Origin: Cycas panzhihuaensis
Lineage: Eukaryota; Cycadophyta
Length of the DNA: 64,000 bases
Assembly: GCA_023213395.1 (NCBI GenBank)
Contig: CM041465.1
Location: 201,073,741-201,137,740 of the forward strand
Direction of reading: 5' to 3'
Shown: positions 49,561-61,431 of the stretch, one piece after another
Numbering within the stretch: the first letter of the stretch is position 1
How the letters are laid out: the number at the start of each line of letters is the position of its first letter
The notes under the pieces: generated by a model
Seen by the model: the letters and a program-made list of their open reading frames with translations, nothing else
What the model was told of the DNA's origin: nothing
Database searches by the model: none
Made by a program: the position numbers and the translations under genes

Positions 49561-50308
49561 TACTTCAGATTCAGGTCTAGCAGTAGACATTGAGACAAGA
49601 GGTGCATTCAAAGAATGTGAAAGAAGCCTCATTTTGAACACTAGAATCTAATGCAATCTTGATGTAACATTCTGGTAACATTCTTAAGAGGAACTTTTGT
49701 AAGAAACCCAAGATCCATTCATATATTTCCAAGTTACATTTTGGAATGCACAAACACTACACAAACATAACATTATATAATTCTTTGTACAAGATATACA
49801 TAAAAAAAAAACACTAGCTCCACCGCTATAATAGCATCCTAACCCACTATAGCATAATATAACAGTCTATGACATTAACCCTTCTCCATTATTTTCTTCC
49901 TTCTGAACCCTTCCTTATTGAGGTGCAAGTTTCCCATTCATATTTCTTGGTAATTCTCCCCCTTAACTTTTACACAGAAATAAGGCAGAAGCCAAGTAGC
50001 ATTCTACTTATAAACAGTACCAATAATAGCCCACGTAATCCCTTATTTGAAAACATTACCATCAGGGCTAATTGACATTACAAATAGTCATATAAGTATT
50101 ATGTCATAGCCCTACCAACAACTTCTTGTCACTAACAAGGAACATATCATAAGGTGAATGTACTAGTTGTAGATCTCAATTGGAATAACACCATTAACCA
50201 ACATCACAATAAAATGCATCTATTAAGAATCGCTTAGACAATCAAGTAGTAATTAATGAAAATCATCTCCACACAACCTATAGTGCTTGTAGTCAAAGTA
50301 TGCATAGA
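49561..50308 (-). other. Sequence downstream of the ADF-like pseudogene
   Basis: Less AT-rich than its surroundings and without coding signal. It may be the 3' flank or untranslated region of the captured ADF sequence. A clear poly(A) end was not found; the nearest T run on the plus strand is at about 49068. Confidence 0.35.
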
Positions 50309-50792
50309 ACTAAAGTGCTCTCTCTCTGATCACATCTATACCCATCTCAGTGGGGTCTGTTGCTTGAACTTTGCATTAGATTTCGTCCATCTCCCTCTTA
50401 AATCTATCCTTTGAGCTTGCATAGAGCATCTTATTTCTTACCCTAGAAGCATCAGGAGACCATGCAATGAAGAATATCTTGCTCTGTTGACAGTTCTCAT
50501 CGGTGACAAAGTCAAAGTCATAAACCGCATATCTACATTCCCTCTCAGGAAGGCTTACAATGAAACTATCATAGCTTTCAATAAGATAGTGATCTCCATT
50601 TAGCCTCTGTTCAATCACGGTGGCAACATCTAGATATCTACAACCTGCACTGGTGAGGGAGAAAGACTGTGTTTGTTGTAATTTGAAGAAGATCCACCTA
50701 GACCGCCTAGCGCCCAATAATATTTTGACAGCTCTGCAAACCTCAGTTGGAGCTCCAGGTGACCCTTTGATAGCGACAACATCTGTAAACAA
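50309..50792 (-). pseudogene. Actin-depolymerizing factor (ADF/cofilin) pseudogene
   Basis: ADF binds and severs actin filaments in the cytoplasm. The minus-strand frame from 50792 holds a clear plant ADF C-terminal half: ESYDSFIVSLPERECRYAVY, DFDFVTDENCQQ, KIFFIAWSPDASRVRNKM, then LYASSKDRFKREMDEI. After a TAA at about 50374-50376, where ADFs have Gln, the same frame resumes with VQATDPTEMGIDVIRERAL and a normal stop at about 50309. The upstream part (RRSRWIFFKLQQ) resembles the ADF N-terminal half, but with about 19 extra residues and no clear start. No intron interrupts the preserved part. CpG is more frequent than around it, suggesting recent arrival. The single clear defect is the nonsense codon, plus the altered N-terminus. 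Confidence 0.88.
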
Positions 50793-50869
50793 CTATTACA
50801 ATGATAGTAGAGGCACAGTAAACAACAACTCCCTAAAAATTTCAAATGTTTTTTAATTATATTTTTTAT

Positions 50870-52376
50870 TTTATGTTATGAAGTTTTAAAAAAATTAAAT
50901 TCAATTGAATAAATTTTGAGTTCCAAGGTTTTAAAAGCCCTAGGCCCTATTTAGATCTTAGCCCCAGTCACGAGATCATTTCCAAGTGATCTTTAGCTTA
51001 TTCAAAAGGGGGGTTTATAACTTTATAACATTTTCCTTTTATTTTTTAATTTTTTATTTTTACATAAGGTTACTGGCAAAGTTTTACTATAACTCCTCAC
51101 TAGGTCATTAGTTTCTAACGAAACTAGTTTTATTGTGTCAGAAATTTTTCATAGATTGATTTTGACTAGTTATATGACCAATTTGGACCTAATTTAACCC
51201 TATTTCAGTTGATTTAAATTCAATCAATCATTTTTTTAGCATTTTTTAAACTTTTTATAAAATCACTTTTTTAACTGATTATATTTTATTACCGGGTAAC
51301 TATTTTCTGCCCAGATCTATTCTACTGCAATCTACTTTCAATAAAATTCATTACCAACTATTTATTTTAATTTTTAGATTTTTTTTTTGTCATTATTTTA
51401 ATCACTAAAAATAACACTTTGGTGTTTTTTCAATATTTTTTAACTTTTTTACCATAAAAGTACTTGTCACTAATTTCATTATAATAATTTTGTTTTACAT
51501 TAGAATTCAATTCCGTCAGTTTTTTAGGGAATCTAACTCACTCCCCTTCGATTTGACACTATTTTTTGTAAGTTTTGAAGTGCTTTTACTGATTTTCAAA
51601 TTGACCAAATTTGAGGTACTTAATTACCTCAAATCTGCCATATTTACACATTTACATATATTATTTCTCAAAATTTTTAGCTAAAAATACATGAAACAGC
51701 TCTTTAAACTTTATGTGACCATTTTTCATCATTTTATAAGTACTTTATTAATATTTTTATACTATTTTGAGCTCTCTGCTCCTGTTAAGTCTCAAAAAGA
51801 TGTATGTACCTTTGATTCATCAAATATTGACTTGTAAGAATCCATTTTCAAAATGGTCAATTCCATTGGATACATATTTTATTAATCTTCATACTGGTGA
51901 AATTTTATCTCATTCTAACACTATTTATGATAGCTTTGAAGTTGCCAAACTTGAGGTTATCCTTTAAACATTTCTTTTAAGGAGTACAATATCTTTTTTT
52001 ACTCAAAAATTTCTTAATATTCTTTATATTTCAAAGTAAAAATACTCATATATATTTCAATTTCAGTATTATATATTACTATCAAGGCAAAGGATTTATT
52101 ACATTGAGAGTTTATATTTATTCATTTAAAAAATTAAAAGGTTAAAGATTATTTTTTATCATCAAAGTTCATTTTAAATTTGCATATATATACATTATAT
52201 TTCAAAGTTTACTCTAAAAGCATACTTATTCAAAGCCTTTTTTCATTTATTATTATTGAAAGGATCATTGTTTACACTTTCAAAAAGTTTATTTAAAATC
52301 ATATATATTCATTGGTTTATTGACCTTTTTGACTTGGTAAAAGCATACCTTATATATACTAAAGTTTTTTGATAAA
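50870..52376 (+). other. Leader of the gag-only element, gag-proximal part
   Basis: AT-rich. The block about 50930-51160 (aaaagccctaggccc.., aaaggggggtttataac, catagattgattttgac) resembles leader text in the elements at 9797 and 37298. No coding signal until the gag ATG at 52377. Confidence 0.5.
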
Positions 52377-52426
52377 ATGACACAATTTCTTATATTCAAT
52401 GGGCATAATTTTTCATAATGGTATAG

Positions 52427-52976
52427 TGTAGCATTCCAAAATATGGTCAAAAGTATAGTATATGACTATTCAAATCAAATCTCTTTGAACGGAGATTCCA
52501 ACGGTCCAGACGAAACTTAATTCTGACATCTATATCAAAAGTTATGACTTTAAAGTTTTCAACCTATTAGTTTTTGGAGGAGTTTTGGTCGACTTCTAGT
52601 ATCAGTTTTGGGCAAGTTTATCCCCTTTTTCTGGCTGACTTCTATTACTATCTTTCTGTTGTCTATTTAAGGAGGATTTGCGGAATCATTTTGGGATCAT
52701 CGAAGAAGAAGTCTTAGACTACAGTATTTTTAGCCCTTTTTAGGAGCTTTGTGGAGGGAACCTCACCTTGAAGAGGGATTCTTTATCGTCAGTAATTTGT
52801 GGGATCTTTTGGTAATGCTATATCTATTGCTTTATATTCATTTCATACCATTTTATATTTATATTCAAGTGGATTTGTATTATTGCTCTCTTGATTGGAT
52901 ATTTTACAAGTGCATTTGGTGGATATTTTGTCTATTTCTATAAAATCTATTAAAAGAATTCTGTAAGCTTGTTACA
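52427..52976 (+). repeat. 5' LTR of the innermost element
   Basis: 550 bp, TGTAGCATTCC to TTGTTACA. Contains a 64-codon open frame repeated in the partner LTR, with no sign of function. Confidence 0.95.
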
Positions 52977-52978
52977 AG

Positions 52979-52990
52979 TGGTATCAGAGC
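52979..52990 (+). other. Primer-binding site of the innermost element
   Basis: Perfect TGGTATCAGAGC two bases after the LTR. Confidence 0.95.
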
Positions 52991-52999
52991 TTCATTTTG

Positions 53000-53520
53000 A
53001 AGGGAAAGGGAAAAGTAGAACATGAGAAGAACACGTGGAACATATAAAGCCTGAGAAAAAAATAGAGATAGATTTTTTTAATTTGGAGGATTATGAGGAT
53101 ATGAAAATATGGATAGAAGATTTTGAGTTTACGTCTGATACAAAAATGGAAGAATATGGACTATTATTAGAAATGATATTGAATGGATGAGCTTATGAGT
53201 GGTTCATTAATTAGGCTAAAGAACCTTTTTTATGGTACCAATTTTCAGAGGCAACTACCACAGCTTTTAAAGAACATAAGCAAGTGAGGTTCAAGCTAAT
53301 GAGGAAGGGCAAAAAGAAGACATTATTAATGAGGAGATCCTAAAGGTTTTGCAAGTGCTAGAACGAGATCTAGCCAAGAGAAAACAATATGATGACGTAG
53401 AAGACTTGGAGCATGCACAAGCAACAGAAGAGTCTCATTTCAATATCAGAGAGGAAATCTAAGATGAAGTTACACAAGAGCAGTACAAAGACAATGAAGA
53501 ACAAGCAGATTTTTTTTAAC
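53000..53520 (+). pseudogene. Gag fragment of the innermost element
   Basis: Reads IEIDFFNLEDYEDMKIWIED, FEFTSDTKMEEYGLLLEMIL, YEWFIN and EPFLWYQFSEATTTAFKEH. This is the retroelement Gag (retrotransposon gag) pattern in which a W-x-x-F-x-x-A-motif follows YEWF. Stops follow and no pol exists. Too short to produce a working coat protein, so the element depended on others. Confidence 0.7.
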
Positions 53521-54479
53521 AAATCTCATGCAAGGTACCCACTGATCCTGCATTGCACATGCACATTTTGTTCGGTAGTTTTGTATGTCCTCTCTCTTTC
53601 CCTAGTTTAATAGCAATACAAGAGCCCTTCTCTCCTTAACCTATAGTTAGCCATGCTTCTAATTTTCCTAACCTTGGTTTTTTCATAGGTCAATTTATAA
53701 TTCCTCTCAGTAACCTTAGTCCATCTCTTTACTCACCTACTCCTTCAACCCTATAAACAATCATCAATAGGACACCCTTCAACTTCAATCTGTTTGTTAG
53801 GTTTCACCTCTTAGTATTATCTCTTACAAAACTCAGTCTTCCATGCTTCTTCAATTCCATATTATCAATATTGTCTTTTTCAATTAAATCTTTTCTTTTA
53901 TTTGAATACCAATTCTACAACCCTATTAAAATCTTTTTTTCATAAAGAACCTCTATCACTAATCCCCCATCCATCTTTCTCTCCCAAAAAGAGTTATGGT
54001 TCAATAAAACTTATACGAACTTACATCTCTATCTAAGACATATTCCAAATTTTATCCTTTTTTTCTATACCTTCAAAGCTATGCTTGATCTTAGTTCACA
54101 AGTCCTCCTTTTCTTTTTCCTACAATAGGCAATCATCAATCCTTGACCCTCACAATCAATTTTGTTCTTAAAGCCTTCACATATTTTTCCAAAATCCATC
54201 CCATTTGGAAACAAAATATGCAAATGCAAGGCAAGACCAAGACAAGACATTTGAGATATCTCACAAGTCCTAGGATCCTTTCAATTTAGAATAATACATC
54301 GCAGGTACTTAGTTCCAAGAATAAACATCGACAAATTCAAGATGTTTGCTAGTGCAACCCCAAAGAAGACACAAGATCAAGGCAAATCTTTATGACCTAC
54401 AGGATCTAGCAGAAGGTGGTTAGAAGATTAGACCGAGCTATAAGTATTTCTCAATACTTCAAGGGCAAAGTATTATTTT
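53521..54479 (+). other. Non-coding interior of the innermost element
   Basis: C-rich, T-rich text without a recognised protein in any frame. Confidence 0.5.
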
Positions 54480-54493
54480 AAGGGAAGGGGAAT
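54480..54493 (+). other. Polypurine tract of the innermost element
   Basis: AAGGGAAGGGGAAT directly before the 3' LTR. Confidence 0.88.
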
Positions 54494-55045
54494 TGTAGCA
54501 TTCCAAAATATGGTCAAAAGTATGGTATATGACCATTCAAATCAAAGCTCTCTGAATGACGATTCCAACAATCCAAACGAAACTTAATTCTGACATCTAT
54601 ATCAAAAGTTATGACTATTTAAAGTTTTTAGCCTATTAGTTTTTAGAGGAGTTCTGGCCGACTTCTAGTATTGGTTTTGGGCAAGTTTATTCCCCTTTTC
54701 TGGTTGACTTCTATTACTATCTTTCCGCCGTCTATTTAAGGAGGATTTGCAGAATCATTTTGAGATCATCGAAGAAGAAGTCTTAGACTGCAATATTTTC
54801 GGCCCTTTTGAGGAGCTTTGTGGAGGGAACCTCACCTCGAAGAGGGATTCTTTATTGTCAGTAATTTACGGGATCTTTTGGTAATGTTGTATATATTGCT
54901 TTATATTCATTTCATACCATTTTATATTTGTATTCAAGTGGATTTGTATTATTGCTCTCTTGATTGGATATTTTGCAAGTGCATTTGGTGGATATTTTGT
55001 CTATTTCTATAAAATCTGTTAAAAGAATTCTATAAGGTTGCTACA
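54494..55045 (+). repeat. 3' LTR of the innermost element
   Basis: 552 bp, TGTAGCATTCC to TTGCTACA, followed by TATAG. Confidence 0.95.
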
Positions 55046-55713
55046 TATAGGACTATACAAGATTATTTTATTTCACATAATCTTTAAAAGTATTTGCAAT
55101 ATGAATATGATCTTAGTATTAAAAAAAAAAATTAGAAAGGATAATAAAGTCTTAAGAATATTATTTTGCACTATTGATGATAATGTATTTTCTAAAGTGT
55201 GTGAATTAACAACTTCCAAATCTATTTAGGATATTTTGCTTTCTACTTATGGGGGAGATACCCTCAATATATTTAACATTGATTTTGTTGAGCATGTAAG
55301 ACATGTACTAGAATAGGTAATTTATAATGACAAGATAAAGAAAGATTTTGATCAAATGCATGATCAGCTTATTATATAAGAATATGATCCTCCATTTGAG
55401 GGGAAGAAGGAATCTTATGATACGATAGAATAGAAAACCTAATGATATGACAGACAAAGTTAAAATTCCAGAAGTTAAAGTCAAAGTTATAACTATTCAT
55501 TTTCATTTGAATCAAACTACATGTACTTACAGATTTTTTATAGCTACATTTACTTACAGTTTTTTAGTACCACTCCATGGTAAAGAGACATATATTGCAA
55601 AGAGGATGAAGCAAGTTAACAAAGATCAAGTTAAGGGATAGATTTTAAAAGTTTTTTTTAAATACAAATTTTATAAGTTCAAAGAGAAGATACAAGTGTT
55701 CATGATGACTATT

Positions 55714-55724
55714 AAGGGGGAGAA
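55714..55724 (+). other. Polypurine tract of the gag-only element
   Basis: AAGGGGGAGAA directly before the 3' LTR. Confidence 0.9.
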
Positions 55725-56106
55725 TGTTAGAATTAATAGTCATTACTCCACTTCCACCTTCCAACCAAGGGAGCACACCTCATCTTCTTCAATTTATATA
55801 TGTGGATTCTTAATATGTGTAGGTAAGTTAAGTTAAATTAATGTTAATTTGAGTTAAGTTTGTATTATTTTATTGTAATTTGAATTTCAAGGGTTGAGGA
55901 GTTTTCCTCCTCCTCCAAAATTATAAATATTAAGGGGTGTGTAACCCTGGTATCTTCAAACACTACCTATAACATTGGATATTTGTAACTCTCTACAATA
56001 TGGATTGAATACAATGGCTTTCTTTCTCATACTATAATGATCTATTAAAGTTTTGATTATTGGATTCATGTTCTGCTCTGTTTTCCTTACATTTTTATTT
56101 CCTTCA
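55725..56106 (+). repeat. 3' LTR of the gag-only element
   Basis: 382 bp, TGTTAGAATTAAT to TTTCCTTCA, followed by the TATAA duplication. Confidence 0.93.
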
Positions 56107-56111
56107 TATAA

Positions 56112-58770
56112 TACTAGAAATAGGGACATACTAATGGTCGAATGATAAGATGAGTTATACTAATATTCTACTAAGGATAACAAAGAGGTCTACTTAGCTT
56201 AGTGATTTAAGGTAAAGAAACGTAGATACATTTCAAGAGTTTTGTTCAAGGCCTCAAATGGATTATTGATTTAAGGATGGTAAGCAGTACTCATATTAAA
56301 TGAGGTTCCTATAGCTTTAAAGAGTTCTTGCCAGAAAGATCTAGTTAATTTAGGATCTTTATTACAAAAAATAGTTAAGGAAAATCCATAAACATAAAAA
56401 ATAAATTAGATGTAAAGATCAACAAGTCAAGATAATTTATATAAGGTGTGTATTAGGATGAAATGTGAATTTTTAGTTAATCTATCAATGACCATCCAAA
56501 TTAAGTTAAAACTAGCAAATGTAGATAGGTTGTGATAAAATCCATGGCAATGTCCTACCATTTACCTTGAGGAATGTGTAGTGGTTGGAAGAGTCCTGGT
56601 AGGGCTTTGTTATCTACCTTGTTTCACTAAAAAGTGTTACACTTAGATACAAAGGTAAAGATAGTAGGATTTATATGAGGCCAAAAGAAATTTACATGAA
56701 TATGTTAATAGGTTTTATTAAATCCTGAATGGCCCCTAGGAAGTAGAGTAATAGTCTATTAAAATGTGAGAGATGAAAGAGGAGAATAGGTGCATAAAGA
56801 TGTGATTCCTAAATAACAAATAATTGTTATATATTGACCAACCTTTTTTGCTTAGAATGTTTTTACTCCAAAGGGAATAGTCAAATTAAGCCTAATTTTT
56901 AGTATATAATTCATCAAGGCAAATGGGATGGGGCTTTAATATAGCATAGATGTTGAAGTTATGGGTACTAGAATCAAGGGGAAAGTGGGAAATGACATCT
57001 ATAACCACATTGTCTTTACCCTTCTTATAAGATATTGTAAAGTCAAAAGCCTGTAGGAGATTAATCTATTTAACATGTTCTTCTGACAGAACCAAATAAT
57101 CCAATAGATTATGGAGGCTATGGTGGTTTATGAGGATAATAAATTTTGACCCCAAGAGATATTATCACCACTTATCCACAACATGTAGGATAACTCTCAT
57201 TTCTTTTTAATATATTAATAGTTAGAGTTCGTGATCTTTAAGTTTTTTACTTTCAAATATAATGGGGTAGTAGTCTTACATAAGAGTTGTATCGAGGCCA
57301 AATTTGTATGCATCATATTCTAACTATAATGGTTGGGTGAAATTAAGAGTGAAAAGAATTAGGGTAGAGATCATTACTAATTTAAGATGAAAAAAATGTA
57401 ACTTTGGCCTTTGAAGACCATTGAAAAGAGTCTTTATAGAGTAGGTTAATTAATAGAGCTATTAGAGATGTGTAGTTTCATACAAATGATGGTAAAACCT
57501 TGTAAGACCAAGGAATACTCATAGTTATGTGAGATTAGTCAGTGTTAGCTAGGTAACGATGACCGATATTTTATCAAGGTCCATATGTACCCCTTTTGAA
57601 GATATAATATACTCCATATACTAGAGTTCTATTTTTATAAACTCATACTTAGAAAGTTTTATATATAAGTACTGTTGGTGTCATATTTAGAGGATGATCA
57701 CTAAATGACAAATGTGGTGGTCTAAGTATGAACTATAAATAATCATATCATTAAAGAATATGATGATAAATTTTGAAAGATAAGGGCCAAAGACTTTATT
57801 CATGAGTGCTTGAAAAGTGGTGGGTGCATTGTAAAGGCCCAAAGTCATCACTCTGAACTTGAAGTATCCACGATAAGTTTGGAAAGTTATCTTATTATAG
57901 TCTTCCAGAGTAATATGGATTTGATAATATTCAGATTATAAAATTAACTTAGAAAAATCAAGGCTCTATGGATCTCATCTAATATGTCATCTATCCTTAT
58001 AGTGGAGAACTTATTTTTTATAGTAATCTTATTATGATTCTTGTAATCCACACAAAGGTGAAAGGAGCCAACTTTCTTCTTAATTAGAACTATTGGGGTT
58101 GCATATGGGCTTTTTCTTGGTTGGATTATTGTCATATCCATTAGCTCAATATTGATTTTCTCAATTCCATTTTTTGGAAATAAGAATTTATATATGGTCA
58201 TAGGCTAATTAGGTCATGATTGGATTGTAGTTCAATTGTATGATAGAAATTACAATCAAGTTGGGTGGTGGCAAGAAGGGGAGCAAATACTTACTCATAC
58301 TTAGTAATGATATCTTAGATGCATGAGTGAGTTTGGGGGTCAACCTAGATGTTATTGAGATGAACTATATACCTGAGGTTGGTTTGAAGGTGTATTTTTA
58401 TGTGGTTTAGAAAAATAAGTTATTTTGGAAGGGACTATATCTTATAGATTTTATGCATTTTGTCCATTTGGTCTTTAAACAATATGAATGGATTGGTTAG
58501 AGAGTTGTTTGTACTATAAGTTCCTAAGATTTACAACCATTAGATTCCTAATATAACATTAGATCCTTCTATAAATAATGTAGGAGGTATGTGTTAATTT
58601 GGGCATGTAGGCTTTTCATGACACTAGCATAATATAGCTTTTGGTACCCTAGTGGGAAACAAGTGAAGCTAGTCTTTGGAATAATATAGAGGTTTAGCTT
58701 CCTAGTTAATGAGATATTAATAAGATTTAAGGACACTCCACTATCAATTAGTATTGACATTGGAGTCTTT
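56112..58770 (-). pseudogene. Chromovirus protease, RT, RNase H, integrase (split copy)
   Basis: On the minus strand, protease at about 58760-58690 reads ILIDSGVSLNLI and SLTRKLNL, with the catalytic DSG. RT at 58201-57944 reads KNGIEKINIELMDMTIIQPR, PYATPIVLIKKK, LCVDYKNHNKITIKNKF and IDDILDEIH. RNase H/tether follows at about 57600-56950 and integrase to 56112, where the nested element interrupts; the remainder lies at 47639-47040. Stops and frame shifts are frequent. Confidence 0.85.
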
Positions 58771-59990
58771 CATAGAGTGCTCTTAACTCGTAGGGGTTCA
58801 TGACAAGAGGTAGTGGCTATAACTACTTAGGATACTTCAGGTTAAGGATGAGGGGAGGGGCCCTCTAAGAATTTTTTATTAGTCTCATTCTCTAAATTGG
58901 AATCTAAGTGTTTATGAAAGGACAAGGTAAGGTCAATAAGAAAGACTATATTCCTTGCTTCATAAATGTGATCATGCCCAAGGTCAAGGATATTAGAAGT
59001 TTGTCTAAGGTCAAGTTATATTATCAAACCAAGGTTAAGGCCATGGAATTTTATTTAACGAGGTTGTAAGAACCATGGGTTATCTTTTCGGTTGGGCAAG
59101 GATCTTTTAGTCACAAATTCTACCTCTGCTACTCTATCCATTCTGAGAGAGGTTAAGGACAATGTCATAAGGTGAATCTAAAGACAATCCTTTAGTCCTA
59201 CCACATATATGTCTATCAAAGTTTGTTTATCTAGACTTTGGCTTTGTGGGAACCAATTATATAATGCTTAGAATTCATCTATATATACCTCTATTGATGA
59301 TGATTATTTAAGCCTTGTTAATTGAGTGAAGAATAACTGACTCCACGTATCCTTATACTCCTTAAAGAAATAGTTTATGAAGTGCAACAACATCTAATTT
59401 AAAGGGTATTCTTTTCTCCACCAATTAAACCAATGATGATCTTTTCTATCTAAGTGGATAAAGGCATATAATGGTTGATCCTCTTCAGTGATTGGGTTGA
59501 GGGTGATGTAGGATTCTAATTTACTTATCTAACTGCAAGTGCTTTCCTTATTTAAATTAGGATTAAAAGTTGGAATGTTGATTTTGTGGTGGAGATATTA
59601 CTACCATGGTGGATTTCTTCCCTATAGAGAATAAGGAGGGGGAGAGTTCATTGTCATATTTGATGTCCCTATGTTGTTGTCACTTAATTGCATTATTTGA
59701 GCAACCGGGGCTATTAGATCTACCTTTGAAGGGAGATTGGTTAACTCAGCCTTTATCTCTTTTTTGAAATATTCAAGTTTTATTTCTAGTGTAGTGATCT
59801 TTTGTACTTATGTAAGTGCCATTATAAATATAGAATGGGCTTTAAAGGAGAAGGACTTAGCAAGACGAAAGGGAAATATATAAAATAAGAAATACCAAGA
59901 TAGAATGGATTTTAAGAAATAGGGAATGCTTTGATAAAAAGAAGGGATAAATAGGGAGTAAGGGTACTTGGGGTGTTTATAACCTATTGA
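58771..59990 (-). pseudogene. Chromovirus gag (split copy), degraded
   Basis: By position and scattered Gag-like residues on the minus strand (for example LLHFINYFFKEYKDTW-like text near 59380). It is comparable in place with the better preserved gag at 1905-2900. Confidence 0.55.
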
Positions 59991-61014
59991 CCCTAGAACT
60001 TATGTAACAAAATCACCTAATACACTTAAACGAGTGTGAAAAACCCATCAAAATAAGACAGGTAAGTTTTAAGGATGAAAATTTGGCAACAGGGCCCACA
60101 GTTGACCTGTGTACTATTATACCTAAAAATTGGCTATAAACATTAACCTAGTATAAATTGACTAGTGTGATGTGTTGATTAAAATAGGATGTATAAATTT
60201 TAATTGTAATTTTTTGACCATAGATTTTTTTTTTTTTTTTGTAGGGAATTTAATTATTCAGGCCATTTCTAATTTTGATAAATATTGATAAAGTTATGGT
60301 CTTTCCTTTTCTTTTTCTTTTTTCCTTTTACTTTATAATTCTTAGCTCTTAGTGGAAGATCTTCAATAGTTATTCAGTAGTGTTGGTTTCTTCTCAAGAG
60401 AGGGATGTTGAATCAAATGGATGTAGAATCGAAGGAAACCTACTAGACTTTGTCAATGGGAATGCTTAGTCTTATATGCCTATCGATAAACCCCTTTGCA
60501 GAGGTTTGGGACAAGTAGCATCATAGCACTAATCGCTAACCACTATACTATAAGACTTTGGTGGCTGACTAGTTTCCTATTTTAGGTAAAGTAAGAGAAT
60601 CCTATAAGGGTCCTCTAATATACTTGAAGGTACATGGAGGTTCAATTCTATAGTCAAGTTTTGTTTAAGTCTTGGTTCAATAGACTTAACTAAAATCTTT
60701 GATGTAAAGGAAGAAAAGCCACAATGCACTTAACCCAAATTGATAGATCCTCATGATATTTATAGACTTGTGACATGGAGTCTCTACCTATCTATGAGGG
60801 GTAGCTACCAAGCAAATTTAGTTACCTAAGAAAAGGAGGGGAGGGAATAGAAAGGGTAACTACCAAACAACATTGTCTACCCTTAGACCAAAACTAAAAT
60901 GACTAAAACTGAAACTAAAAGAAATTTTTGTAGGATAAAGGTTATAAGTGTTACAAAAAAAAAAAAAAAAAAAAAAATTTACGTTTGAATGCCTCCACAG
61001 GGCCATCTAACCTC
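59991..61014 (-). other. Leader of the split chromovirus
   Basis: Non-coding. About 60570-60700 matches about 3520-3640 in another copy. Contains an A run at 60954-60977 on the plus strand and a T run at about 60225-60240. Confidence 0.55.
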
Positions 61015-61026
61015 GTTTTGATACCA
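61015..61026 (-). other. Primer-binding site of the split chromovirus
   Basis: Minus strand TGGTATCAAAAC, two bases from the LTR end. Confidence 0.8.
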
Positions 61027-61028
61027 CT

Positions 61029-61431
61029 TGCAATGTATTTACCCGAGAATATCCTCATATACAATATGACAAAGGAAATAGGATAACAGATATAACACTT
61101 TTATTAAATTATAGAAGTTGATATTACAGAATATCTCTCATAAATGGTGCAATAAAAATAAATGAGTACGAAAGGAGTATTGAAGTACTTTCTCTCAAGA
61201 ATCGAAAATGAACTACTAATCCTTTATAAGTAATCTTTGGCCCTTAAATAGACAAAAGAGGGTCTCTCTCAAACAATCCTATTGGCAGCTCTAATGACCT
61301 TACATATCATTGGAGGGCTTAGTGGCCCACACATAAAACTTAATGGTTAATACCAACACTTAACATTTTAATGGATTCCACATGCTAGTGCCTTTGTCCT
61401 CTTATGAAGATAGAGTTATGTTATAGGAACA
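61029..61431 (-). repeat. 5' LTR of the split chromovirus
   Basis: Plus strand tgcaatgtatttaccc to ttataggaaca; partner of 46635-47021. Confidence 0.88.

Larger units (their letters stand above)
52427..55045 (+). mobile_element. Short non-autonomous LTR element, innermost of the nest
   Basis: LTRs 52427-52976 and 54494-55045 are nearly identical (only scattered differences by eye). Perfect 5-bp duplications TATAG lie at 52422-52426 and 55046-55050. The primer site is perfect and the purine tract is AAGGGAAGGGGAAT. The interior is only about 1.5 kb with a gag fragment. LTR similarity makes it the youngest insertion in the window. Note gtatag..tgtagcattcc at its left edge. Confidence 0.95.
52377..55640 (+). 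pseudogene. Copia gag (UBN2-type), interrupted by a nested element
   Basis: The first part, 52377-52426, reads MTQFLIFNGHNFS, stop, WY. The frame resumes at 55051 with TIQDYFISHNL, then RILFCTIDDNVFSKV, SIWDILLSTYGGD and DKIKKDFDQMHDQLI. These are standard features of plant copia Gag. With one TATAG copy discounted, the two parts join in frame, so gag was open or nearly so when the inner element landed. Stops at TAA/TAG replacing Gln/Trp-type codons show later decay. No protease or pol follows. Confidence 0.85.
47645..56106 (+). mobile_element. Copia-like gag-only LTR element containing an ADF pseudogene
   Basis: LTRs 47645-48039 and 55725-56106, perfect 5-bp duplications TATAA (47640-47644 and 56107-56111), primer site after a 2-base gap and purine tract AAGGGGGAGAA at 55714-55724. 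It is inserted in chromovirus pol. It has gag but no recognisable protease, integrase or RT. The leader, over 4 kb long, contains a triplicated primer site, a repeat array and an antisense ADF-like pseudogene. A 2.6-kb element is inserted in gag. Confidence 0.93.
46635..61431 (-). mobile_element. Ty3-gypsy chromovirus split by a nested insertion
   Basis: LTRs at about 46635-47021 and 61029-61431 match along their length. The primer site (61015-61026) and purine tract (about 47022-47030) are in the right places for the minus strand. Gag, protease, RT, RNase H and integrase lie at 60000-56112, and the integrase end and chromodomain at 47639-47040. Between them is the element 47645-56106. Without it the chromovirus would be about 6.3 kb, a normal size. 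No target duplication found (tggag / cttgc). Confidence 0.85.

Noticed and set aside
50309-50792. ADF read as a functional gene
   Set aside because: A nonsense codon removes the last 23 or so residues including the conserved TDPTEM stretch, the N-terminus lacks a credible start, and the sequence lies inside a retrotransposon.
52749-55012. Two near-identical 64-codon frames (52749 and 54818)
   Set aside because: They are the same position in the two LTRs of the innermost element, not a duplicated gene.
46635-61431. Target duplication for the split chromovirus
   Set aside because: Flanking five bases (tggag and cttgc) do not match and small shifts of the ends do not produce a match.
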